From Deltaproteobacteria bacterium (lineage in GTDB: Bacteria > Desulfobacterota > DAOWNY01), in NCBI GenBank assembly GCA_030642325.1, contig DAOWNY010000036.1, forward strand, positions 1 through 11,301: DNA of 11,301 nucleotides, given 5' to 3'. Under the pieces are notes generated by a model. That model had not been told where the DNA came from. It ran no database searches and saw only the letters and a list, made by a program, of their open reading frames with translations. Both the position numbers and the translations under genes were made by a program. Below, piece by piece: positions 1 through 5,137 of the stretch. Position 1 is the stretch's first letter; every line of letters begins with the position of its first letter.

Positions 1-263
1 GTTTTGCTATTACAATTTTTCACCCATTGGGTGTTATTTCAAGCTGCCGTAATACCTAGGTTTTTTAAAGCTAAACGTTTGTGTGCCGGCAGCTAATCGC
101 TCAACTTAGGTATGAGTTCTTCTTTTGAAGATTTAGCAGCTTTGAACAATTTAAACGCACTGGTTCCGGAATTGGAATCGATATCAAACATGTTTTTTAT
201 CGTTACAAAATTCATTTCATTGAAAAACCGTGAACAGTTACCAATCTTTTTAACTGGATTAAT
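1..263. other. Non-coding tail downstream of acpP, with inverted repeats
   Basis: I see no convincing gene here. A short plus-strand ORF (112-285, 57 codons) overlaps the 3' end of acpP antisense, and on the minus strand the acpP frame stays open for 56 codons after its stop, to 93. Neither has a good ribosome binding site or a recognisable product. Visible structure: a tight palindrome CACCCA/TGGGTG (21-33), two interleaved inverted repeats (42-113, listed separately), and a weak CAGTTA/TAACTG stem (235-240/251-256) just after acpP. That last stem is AT-rich and has only a short, interrupted T run beyond it, so it is a poor terminator. fabF, which often follows acpP, is not seen before the window ends. 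Confidence 0.6.
42..113 (+). repeat. Interleaved inverted repeats, possible H-type pseudoknot
   Basis: Arm AGCTGCCG (42-49) pairs perfectly with CGGCAGCT (87-94). A second arm ATACCTAGGTT (52-62) pairs with AACTTAGGTAT (103-113) over 11 positions. The arms are in the order X, Y, X', Y', which is pseudoknot topology rather than nested hairpins. The single non-Watson-Crick position (59/106) would be a G·U wobble in plus-strand RNA but a C·A mismatch in minus-strand RNA, which mildly favours a plus-strand transcript. The connecting loops are 2, 24 and 8 nt; the 24-nt loop contains the palindrome AAACGTTT. Function is unknown; it could equally be the edge of a mobile element. Confidence 0.45.
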
Positions 264-494
264 TTATAGATTTGAGTTTATATAATCAATAGCTTGTCGA
301 ACAGTTTGGATTCCTTCTGCTTCCTCGTCTGTGATTTCCTTTCCAAATTCTTCCTCAAAAGCCATAATCAACTCTACCAAATCCAGAGAGTCCGCCCCCA
401 AATCATCAATAAAGGAAGCTTCTGCGTTAACCTCCGCCACACTTACCCCCAGCTGTTCAGCTACTATTTCTATTACTTTATTTTCTATCGACAT
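264..494 (-). CDS. acpP: Acyl carrier protein
   Basis: This 76-residue acidic protein carries growing fatty-acyl chains on a 4'-phosphopantetheine arm in the cytosol and hands them between the Fab enzymes, and to PlsX. The modification site is the DSL motif at residues 35-37 within LGADSLD, so Ser36 is the predicted attachment residue. Length and the four-helix pattern, including the acidic helix-II stretch EEEFGKEI that docks partner enzymes, match bacterial AcpP closely. The ATG follows an ideal AAAGGAGG ribosome binding site at 5-nt spacing, expected for a very abundant protein. It lies 17 nt after fabZ and is the last gene of the operon in the window. Its stop is followed by no strong terminator. 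Identification is near certain. Confidence 0.98.
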   Translation of the reverse strand: MSIENKVIEIVAEQLGVSVAEVNAEASFIDDLGADSLDLVELIMAFEEEFGKEITDEEAEGIQTVRQAIDYINSNL

Positions 495-499
495 GTTTT

Positions 500-507
500 C
501 CTCCTTT
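500..507 (-). promoter_or_regulatory. Strong ribosome binding site of acpP
   Basis: On the minus strand the sequence AAAGGAGG sits 5 nt before the acpP ATG, filling the short fabZ-acpP gap. It is the longest anti-Shine-Dalgarno match I see in the window and fits the high demand for ACP. Confidence 0.85.
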
Positions 508-511
508 AAAA

Positions 512-973
512 TTATACCTTATCTACAACCATAGCCAAAAATTCTGCTTCGGCAACCAAATCTTTCCCAACGTAAGCTTTGCCTTTAAATTTCCAGGTTG
601 GGGGTCGCTGTTTCAGCAAATCAAGCTCCAATCTTACCTGGTGACCCGGTAACACAGGTTTGCGAAATTTAGCTTTATCTATTCCCATGAAATAAAAATT
701 TTTGTCTTTACATTTATCCAATTCTGATTTATAGGCAAGAATCCCGGCTGTTTGTGCCATTGCTTCAATGAGCAGAACGCCCGGGACAATCGGATGGTTC
801 GGAAAATGTCCCTGAAAAAAAGGTTCATTAATGGTAAAATTTTTAAAACCTATAATCCTCTTGCCTTCTTCCAATTCAATAATCCCATCTACCAGAAGGA
901 ATGGATATCTGTGGGGTAGTATATTGAAAATCTCATCGATTTTGACAACTATATCGTTTTCTTCCCAAGCCAC
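512..973 (-). CDS. fabZ: 3-hydroxyacyl-ACP dehydratase FabZ
   Basis: FabZ removes water from (3R)-hydroxyacyl-ACP to give trans-2-enoyl-ACP in each round of type II fatty acid elongation. The 153-residue product is a single hot-dog fold. Visible family motifs are LPHRYPFLLVD (19-29) and GHFPNHPIVPGVLLIEAMAQ (55-74). The predicted catalytic pair is His56 and Glu70, with the same 14-residue spacing as His54/Glu68 of the E. coli enzyme. The start is GTG; an in-frame TAA lies two codons upstream of it... specifically the neighbouring small ORF ends with TAA directly abutting this GTG, and an AAAGGAG site lies about 10 nt upstream. It sits between the acyl-CoA dehydrogenase and acpP. Absence of a FabA-like partner in view means it cannot be said how unsaturated chains are made. 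Confidence 0.97.
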   Translation of the reverse strand: MAWEENDIVVKIDEIFNILPHRYPFLLVDGIIELEEGKRIIGFKNFTINEPFFQGHFPNHPIVPGVLLIEAMAQTAGILAYKSELDKCKDKNFYFMGIDKAKFRKPVLPGHQVRLELDLLKQRPPTWKFKGKAYVGKDLVAEAEFLAMVVDKV

Positions 974-1060
974 TTAAGCCACTCTCCTTTCCCCAGGTTT
1001 GATTACCATCAGCACTACAAATATTAAAAAAACTACTCGGATAATTATGTTTTTGCCCAT
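974..1060 (-). CDS. Possible 28-residue single-pass membrane peptide
   Basis: In the 135-nt gap between the acyl-CoA dehydrogenase and fabZ there is an ATG-started ORF of 28 codons plus stop. It has a basic N-terminus (MGKN), a hydrophobic run of about 16 residues with one Arg (IIIRVVFLIFVVLMVI) and a basic tail (KPGERRVA). Its TAA is immediately followed by the fabZ GTG, so its 3' end contains the fabZ ribosome binding site; that arrangement is compatible with translational coupling. Against it: no Shine-Dalgarno sequence precedes the ATG, an in-frame stop lies directly before the ATG, and T-rich leader DNA easily yields hydrophobic codons by chance. I regard it as a candidate only; no known family is recognised. 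Confidence 0.3.
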   Translation of the reverse strand: MGKNIIIRVVFLIFVVLMVIKPGERRVA

Positions 1061-1108
1061 TTAAAAACAAGATACATTGAATTCATCAAGGATACAAAAA
1101 AATGAAAT

Positions 1109-2266
1109 CTACTTTTTACCGGCATATTCTTTGATGAGACTCAAGCCGATAATATTTCGCTGAATTTGGTTGGTTCCTTCATAGATTTGCAGTATCTTGG
1201 CATCCCGCATCATCTTCTCCACCGGATAATCCCTCATATAACCATAGCCGCCAAGAATCTGAACGGCATCGGTGGTAACCTTCATTGCCACATCAGTGGG
1301 AAACAGTTTGGACATGGCCGAGATCTTCGTAAAGTCTTTGGGGCTGCTGTCCGAAAACCTTGCTGCCGCATAAACCAACGCCCTTGCAGCCTCGACCTGG
1401 GTTGCCATATCGGCCAGCATGTGCTGAACTGCCTGGAAAGATACAATCGGTTTATCGAACTGCCTGCGTTGGCGTGCATATTCAACCGCCGCATCCAAGG
1501 CCCCCTGAGCTACTCCAATTGCCTGGGCGCCGATTCCCGGTCTGGATTTATCAAATGTCTTCATTGCCACTACAAAACCGAGGCCTTGCTTTCCAATGAT
1601 ATTTTCTTTGGGAACCCTGCAGTCTTCAAATATCAACTCCCTGGTAGCAGAACATCTGATGCCCAGCTTCTTCTCTTTTGCGCCGAATGTAAATCCGGGA
1701 GTCCCTTTTTCCACAATAAAAGTAGTTGCCCCGCGCGACCCCTTGGCTTTATTGGTTATCACAGTCACTGTATAAATTTCCGCTTCTCCTCCGTTGGTAA
1801 TCCACTGCTTTGTCCCGTTGATTACATATTCATTGCCGTCCAAAACAGCGGTAGTTCTGATTCCGGCGACATCACTTCCCGCTTCGGATTCAGTTAAACC
1901 AAAGGCAGCTATTCTCCTGCCGCTGGCTACCTCCGGTAAATACTTCTTTTTTTGTTCCTCATTACCATAAAGAAGTATGGGGTAAGCCCCCAGGCCGCTG
2001 GCAGCAAAGGAGAGGGCAACTCCCATACAAGCCCGGCTTAATTCCTCCACTGCCAGACAATTTTCAAATGACCCCCCTCCAAAACCACCGTACTCCTCGG
2101 GAATATATATCCCAAATAGTCCCACCTCGGCCGAAACCTTCATTATATCCCAGGGAAACTCTTCTTTCTCATCCAATTCAGCCCTCATGGGAACTATCTT
2201 TTCCCGGGCAATCTTCCGAGCTAGATCTCTTACCATTTTCTGTTTTTCATTCAAAAAATAATCCAT
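1109..2266 (-). CDS. Acyl-CoA dehydrogenase (FAD-dependent)
   Basis: A 385-residue member of the acyl-CoA dehydrogenase family, which oxidises acyl-CoA to trans-2-enoyl-CoA using FAD and normally passes electrons to ETF (or, in Bcd/Etf complexes, works in the reducing direction). In order, one sees the N-terminal helical domain, the FAD/substrate signature AFGLTESEAGSD (about 121-132), KQWITNG (about 153-159), and the C-terminal helical domain with RRQFDKPI and GGYGYMRDYPVEKMMRDAK. The predicted catalytic base is the Glu of IYEGTNQIQR (about residue 363), the position used by short-chain dehydrogenases and butyryl-CoA dehydrogenase. I chose ATG at 2266 over the TTG one codon upstream because AAGGAG is then 6 nt away. 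That ribosome binding site overlaps the fabH stop codon, implying coupled translation. Chain-length preference, direction and whether it accepts acyl-ACP cannot be told from sequence. Confidence 0.95.
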   Translation of the reverse strand: MDYFLNEKQKMVRDLARKIAREKIVPMRAELDEKEEFPWDIMKVSAEVGLFGIYIPEEYGGFGGGSFENCLAVEELSRACMGVALSFAASGLGAYPILLYGNEEQKKKYLPEVASGRRIAAFGLTESEAGSDVAGIRTTAVLDGNEYVINGTKQWITNGGEAEIYTVTVITNKAKGSRGATTFIVEKGTPGFTFGAKEKKLGIRCSATRELIFEDCRVPKENIIGKQGLGFVVAMKTFDKSRPGIGAQAIGVAQGALDAAVEYARQRRQFDKPIVSFQAVQHMLADMATQVEAARALVYAAARFSDSSPKDFTKISAMSKLFPTDVAMKVTTDAVQILGGYGYMRDYPVEKMMRDAKILQIYEGTNQIQRNIIGLSLIKEYAGKK

Positions 2267-2272
2267 CAATAG

Positions 2273-2278
2273 CTCCTT
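2273..2278 (-). promoter_or_regulatory. Ribosome binding site overlapping the fabH stop codon
   Basis: AAGGAG on the minus strand, 6 nt before the acyl-CoA dehydrogenase ATG at 2266. Its first bases are part of the fabH TAA (2277-2279). The overlap decides the start (ATG at 2266, not TTG at 2269) and ties translation of the two genes together. Confidence 0.8.
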
Positions 2279-3263
2279 ACCATCTAATCAAAACTGATCC
2301 CCAGGTCAGTCCCGCTCCAAAAGCGTCCAAAAGAACCAGATCCCCCTTTTTTATTCTCCCCTCACGATTGGCTTCATCAAGGGCGATTGGGATAGATGCG
2401 GCTGAGGTATTGCCGTATTTATGAATATTAGCAAACACCTTTTCCATAGGAAACGCCAGCCTTTGGGCCACCGCCTCGATAATCCTGATATTTGCCTGAT
2501 GGGGAATCCAAAGATCCAAATCATTAATAGTAATATTATTGTGTCTAATCGCCTCCAGCGCCACCTCTTCTAATGCCTTAACCGCAATTTTAAACAGTCT
2601 GTTACCTTCCATCTTGAGATAATGAGATCCATCATCAATAGACTGCCGGCAGGCCGGTTTACTTGACCCGCCCCCCGGCTGATAAAGTAAATCCCAATAA
2701 GAACCGTTGGAATGAAGGTGGGTTGATAATATTCCTATTTCTTCTTGATCTTTTTTCAAAACCACCGCGCCGGCCCCGTCAGCAAAAAGTATGCAAGTTC
2801 CTCTATCCTCCCAGTTGATAACCTTGGATAAAACCTCTGCTCCAATTACTAATATGTAACCAAAATTATTACTCTTGACAAATCCCTCCGCCACTGAAAG
2901 GCTATAAATAAAACCGGTGCAACCGGCAGCAATATCGAAGGCAAACGCCCGCTTGGCACCCAATTTATCCTGTATTAAACAGCCCGAAGAAGGGATAGGT
3001 AAATCAGGGGTGCAAGTTCCCACAATAATTGCATCCAGCTCATCAGCGGAAATTCCCGCCATCTCCAGTGCATTTTTAGAGGCATTAACCGCTAAATCGG
3101 AAAGTGCCTCCCCGTCAGTTACGGTTCTTCTTTCTCTGATTCCCGTTCTGGAAAAAATCCAATCATCACTGGTATCTACCAATTCCGCCAGGTCTTTATT
3201 TAACAAAACATTTTGGGGCAAATAAGACCCGGTCCCCACTATTTTTGCTCTATTAATCGCCAA
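2277..3263 (-). CDS. fabH: 3-oxoacyl-ACP synthase III (FabH)
   Basis: FabH condenses an acyl-CoA primer (acetyl-CoA or branched/short acyl-CoA) with malonyl-ACP to start fatty acid synthesis. From the TTG at 3263 the product is 328 residues, the usual FabH length. The catalytic triad is visible: Cys115 in AAGCTGF, His255 in IPHQANIR and Asn285 in KYGNTSAAS; the His-Asn distance of 30 equals that of the E. coli enzyme (244/274). Conserved N-terminal AKIVGTGSYLP and the WIFSRTGIRERR region are also present. The TTG start is preferred because AAAAGGGA lies 8 nt upstream and family alignment begins there; a GTG 22 codons further upstream has no ribosome binding site and would add an atypical extension. 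It follows plsX after a 154-nt leader and is coupled to the next gene. Confidence 0.97.
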   Translation of the reverse strand: MAINRAKIVGTGSYLPQNVLLNKDLAELVDTSDDWIFSRTGIRERRTVTDGEALSDLAVNASKNALEMAGISADELDAIIVGTCTPDLPIPSSGCLIQDKLGAKRAFAFDIAAGCTGFIYSLSVAEGFVKSNNFGYILVIGAEVLSKVINWEDRGTCILFADGAGAVVLKKDQEEIGILSTHLHSNGSYWDLLYQPGGGSSKPACRQSIDDGSHYLKMEGNRLFKIAVKALEEVALEAIRHNNITINDLDLWIPHQANIRIIEAVAQRLAFPMEKVFANIHKYGNTSAASIPIALDEANREGRIKKGDLVLLDAFGAGLTWGSVLIRW

Positions 3264-3271
3264 ATATTTTA

Positions 3272-3279
3272 TCCCTTTT
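3272..3279 (-). promoter_or_regulatory. Ribosome binding site that sets the fabH TTG start
   Basis: AAAAGGGA on the minus strand, 8 nt upstream of TTG at 3263. The upstream GTG at 3329 is preceded by no purine-rich site, so this element decides the start. Confidence 0.65.
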
Positions 3280-3286
3280 AAATCAG

Positions 3287-3299
3287 CGCCCTTCGGGCG
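3287..3299 (-). repeat. GC-rich hairpin in the fabH leader
   Basis: CGCCC/GGGCG arms around a 3-nt loop (GAA in minus-strand RNA), 23 nt upstream of the fabH TTG and just before its ribosome binding site. No T run follows in the minus direction, so it is not an intrinsic terminator. It may be an RNA stability or processing element in the plsX-fabH spacer. The same spacer also holds a short AT-rich direct repeat TAATTGAT (3341-3348 and 3350-3357). Confidence 0.5.
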
Positions 3300-3417
3300 G
3301 ACTGTTAGTTGTGAGTAGTTAGCACACACAATCAGGAAACTAATTGATATAATTGATTAAAATATGGGCTTTCCTATACAATGCCAGTTACGCCGCCTAA
3401 AAAACAGCAACGAACAT

Positions 3418-4515
3418 TCATCGTAAATCCATTTCCAAAAATTCTTTACTTTTTTTGCCTCTTAAGCCGGCTCCCACTACCCGTTTCCAGATGCCAAGAT
3501 ATTTATTTCCCAATCCATCCAACTCACGGTTTTTATTTAATTCTTCAACCATATGGTCTTTTACGCCTTTTTCCACAAAATCACAGGCCAAATGAATTGC
3601 ATTCATGATCGCCTTGGCCGACGATTTGCCGTGGCAAATTATTCCGGTGCCGTCAATCCCTAAAAGAGGAGCACCGCCGTATTCGGAATAATCAACCATC
3701 TTTTTTAAGTTCTTAAAGGATCTTCTGCTGAGCAGATAACCTATCCTGGACAAAAAATATTTATTGATCTCCTGTTTTACTACTTTTCCCAAAAAATTAG
3801 CCAATCCTTCACTGGCCTTTAAAATAGCGTTTCCTACAAATCCATCGCAAATAATCACATCTGCCTTACCGTTAAAAACATCGCCGCCTTCAATGCAGCC
3901 GATGTAATTTATTGAGCTTTGTTCTAATATGGCATTGGTTTCCCGGGTTACTCCATTACCTTTGGAACTTTCCTGACCGTTGCTTATCAAACCCACCCTT
4001 GGATTATCCAGCTTGAGAATGTATTGAGCATAAACACTCCCCATTATTGCAAACTGAACCATGTGATGAGACTTGCAGTCTACGTTTGCCCCTACATCCA
4101 GCAATAAGGAAATGCCTTGTTGATTGGGCATCACAGTAGCAATGGCCGGCCGGTCAACCCCATTTAGCTTACCCAGCATCTTTGCAGCCGCTACCATGGT
4201 TGCTCCGCTGTTTCCCGCGCTGATTACCGCCGAGACCTCCTCTCTCTTGACTAAATCAAAAGCGATTCTAATGGAGGATTCTTTTTTACTTCTCAAAACA
4301 ACGAGGGGTGAGTCATCCATACTTACCGCTTCCGGAGCATTCTGGACCTGAATGGAAAGGTTGTGGGTGTCATACCCGGCAAGCATCTCTTCTAAGATTT
4401 CACCATTCCCCACCAGAACTATCTCAATCCCATAACCCTTTGCTGCCATAACTGCCCCCTCAACCACTACCTGGGGACCATGATCACCACCCATGGCATC
4501 AACTGCAATTCTCAT
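3418..4515 (-). CDS. plsX: Phosphate acyltransferase PlsX
   Basis: PlsX converts acyl-ACP and inorganic phosphate to acyl-phosphate, the substrate of PlsY, and so links fatty acid synthesis to membrane phospholipid formation; it acts as a peripheral membrane protein. The 365-residue product starts with the family hallmark MRIAVDAMGGDHGPQ, followed by VISAGNSGATM (about 97-107), LLLDVGANVDCK (about 137-148) and the conserved C-terminal block YSEYGGAPLLGIDG (about 276-289). One deviation: the usual LLNIGEE-type segment reads LISNGQE (about 176-182). The tail is about 20-30 residues longer than many homologues and Lys/Arg-rich. The ATG is preceded by AGGTG at about 7 nt. It is the first gene of the fab operon; rpmF and fapR, frequent upstream partners in Firmicutes, are absent. 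Confidence 0.97.
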   Translation of the reverse strand: MRIAVDAMGGDHGPQVVVEGAVMAAKGYGIEIVLVGNGEILEEMLAGYDTHNLSIQVQNAPEAVSMDDSPLVVLRSKKESSIRIAFDLVKREEVSAVISAGNSGATMVAAAKMLGKLNGVDRPAIATVMPNQQGISLLLDVGANVDCKSHHMVQFAIMGSVYAQYILKLDNPRVGLISNGQESSKGNGVTRETNAILEQSSINYIGCIEGGDVFNGKADVIICDGFVGNAILKASEGLANFLGKVVKQEINKYFLSRIGYLLSRRSFKNLKKMVDYSEYGGAPLLGIDGTGIICHGKSSAKAIMNAIHLACDFVEKGVKDHMVEELNKNRELDGLGNKYLGIWKRVVGAGLRGKKSKEFLEMDLR

Positions 4516-4621
4516 GAAAACACCTAAATTCTTTTTAAAATTTTAGTAAACCAACTTTTTATGTAATTAGTTTAAATAAGCAAAAACAGTGCCATCTTTT
4601 TTTAGCCTGGGTTATATTTAA

Positions 4622-4650
4622 ATTATCTTAATATATTAATATGTTATGAA
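4622..4650 (-). promoter_or_regulatory. Candidate sigma-70-type promoter of plsX-fabH-acpP operon
   Basis: On the minus strand TTCATA (-35-like, 4 of 6 to TTGACA) and GATAAT (-10-like, 5 of 6 to TATAAT) are 17 bp apart. The spacer carries the palindrome TTAATATATTAA (4628-4639). Transcription would start near 4613-4615, giving a leader of about 100 nt before plsX. The surrounding DNA is very AT-rich, so chance matches are easy. Confidence 0.4.
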
Positions 4651-4654
4651 ATAA

Positions 4655-4674
4655 ATGATCAGATTGATGATCAT
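4655..4674. promoter_or_regulatory. Operator-like palindrome upstream of the fab promoter
   Basis: ATGATCA and TGATCAT form a perfect 7-bp inverted repeat with a 6-bp centre (GATTGA), giving about two-turn spacing typical of a dimeric helix-turn-helix regulator. It ends 4 bp upstream of the candidate -35 of the fab promoter. It does not resemble the FapR (TTAGTA-type) or FabT sites I know, so the regulator is unknown. Confidence 0.4.
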
Positions 4675-4740
4675 GGGAGAATGGAAAACTGGGAAATAAA
4701 TTACCCACTTTTTATCATAAAGTGCATAATATTTTACGCA

Positions 4741-4780
4741 CTATCGATTGTTAACTATACCTATCGATTGTTAACTATAC
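4741..4780. repeat. Perfect 20-bp tandem duplication with GTTAAC core
   Basis: Positions 4741-4760 are repeated exactly at 4761-4780; each unit contains ATCGATTGTTAACTATAC. The 10-mer ATTGTTAACT within each unit recurs a third time in inverted orientation at 4834-4843 (AGTTAACAAT). Immediately after the second unit comes the GC palindrome CCCCCGGGGG. Two units at a 20-bp pitch put the cores on nearly the same DNA face, as in protein-binding arrays, but a recent slippage duplication explains the exact identity as well. Confidence 0.85.
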
Positions 4781-4862
4781 CCCCGGGGGCGATCTCCGAA
4801 ATTTTAAAATTTGTAAAACCGTTCACTGATTGCAGTTAACAATTAATGTCATTGGTTTTCAA

Positions 4863-5111
4863 CTATTTTTTATTAGTGATAAAGATCGGTTCTTCCCTCT
4901 GGGAAAAAATATTCTTTAACTGGTCTCGCGAAAAACCAAAATAATCTCCTTTTTCAAGGCGATAGAACAATTCCGTTTCTCTACTTCCCTCCTTTATGGT
5001 TATAATAATTTTATCCTCCACGATTTTGACCCGAAGGGCATTCAGGGAAACTTCTTCCCCCTTTTTTAAATGTTTAACCATATTCTTAGTAAGCTTGGTA
5101 TAATTCAACAT
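4863..5111 (-). CDS. Hypothetical 82-residue protein in the transporter operon
   Basis: I do not recognise this protein. It is small, basic and hydrophilic, with no signal peptide or membrane segment. The pattern suggests alternating beta strands in the first half (VSLNALRVKIVEDKIIITIK) followed by a more helical part (SRDQLKNIFSQREE). It begins 26 nt after the second permease gene, so it is probably cotranscribed with the importer. The ATG at 5111 has a poor start: the good GGAGAGGAG site lies 15 nt upstream and is better spaced for another ATG at 5124, in a different frame, which opens only a 12-codon ORF ending at 5086. Either that short ORF couples translation into this gene or the start region has changed. 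Gene status is likely, function unknown. Confidence 0.65.
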   Translation of the reverse strand: MLNYTKLTKNMVKHLKKGEEVSLNALRVKIVEDKIIITIKEGSRETELFYRLEKGDYFGFSRDQLKNIFSQREEPIFITNKK

Positions 5112-5137
5112 TATATTTACTCATCGCTCCTCTCCAT

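Larger units (their letters stand above)
4516..4862. other. AT-rich regulatory gap before the fab operon
   Basis: There is no gene in these 347 bases. The gap separates the transporter operon from the fab operon on the same strand and should hold the end of one transcript and the promoter of the other. It contains a candidate minus-strand promoter (4622-4650), a 7+7 operator-like palindrome (4655-4674), an imperfect hairpin AGTGC/GCACT (4721-4742), a 20-bp perfect tandem duplication (4741-4780), the palindrome CCCCCGGGGG (4780-4789), the 14-bp palindrome AAATTTTAAAATTT (4799-4812) and an inverted third copy of the tandem-repeat core (4834-4843). None of the stems is followed by a T run in the minus direction, so no intrinsic terminator is evident for the transporter operon. 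Confidence 0.7.

Noticed and set aside
235..256. CAGTTA/TAACTG stem after acpP as a terminator
   Set aside because: Six AT-rich pairs, a 10-nt loop and only a delayed, short T run; too weak to call.
1..263. tmRNA or tRNA because of the pseudoknot-like repeats
   Set aside because: No T-arm signature, no CCA-adjacent acceptor end and no tag-like coding segment are visible.
1166..1897. 243-codon plus-strand ORF opposite the acyl-CoA dehydrogenase
   Set aside because: Antisense shadow of a well-supported gene; no protein-like motifs.
4721..4742. AGTGC/GCACT imperfect hairpin as terminator of the importer operon
   Set aside because: The stem is broken by a mismatch and not followed by a T run in the minus direction.
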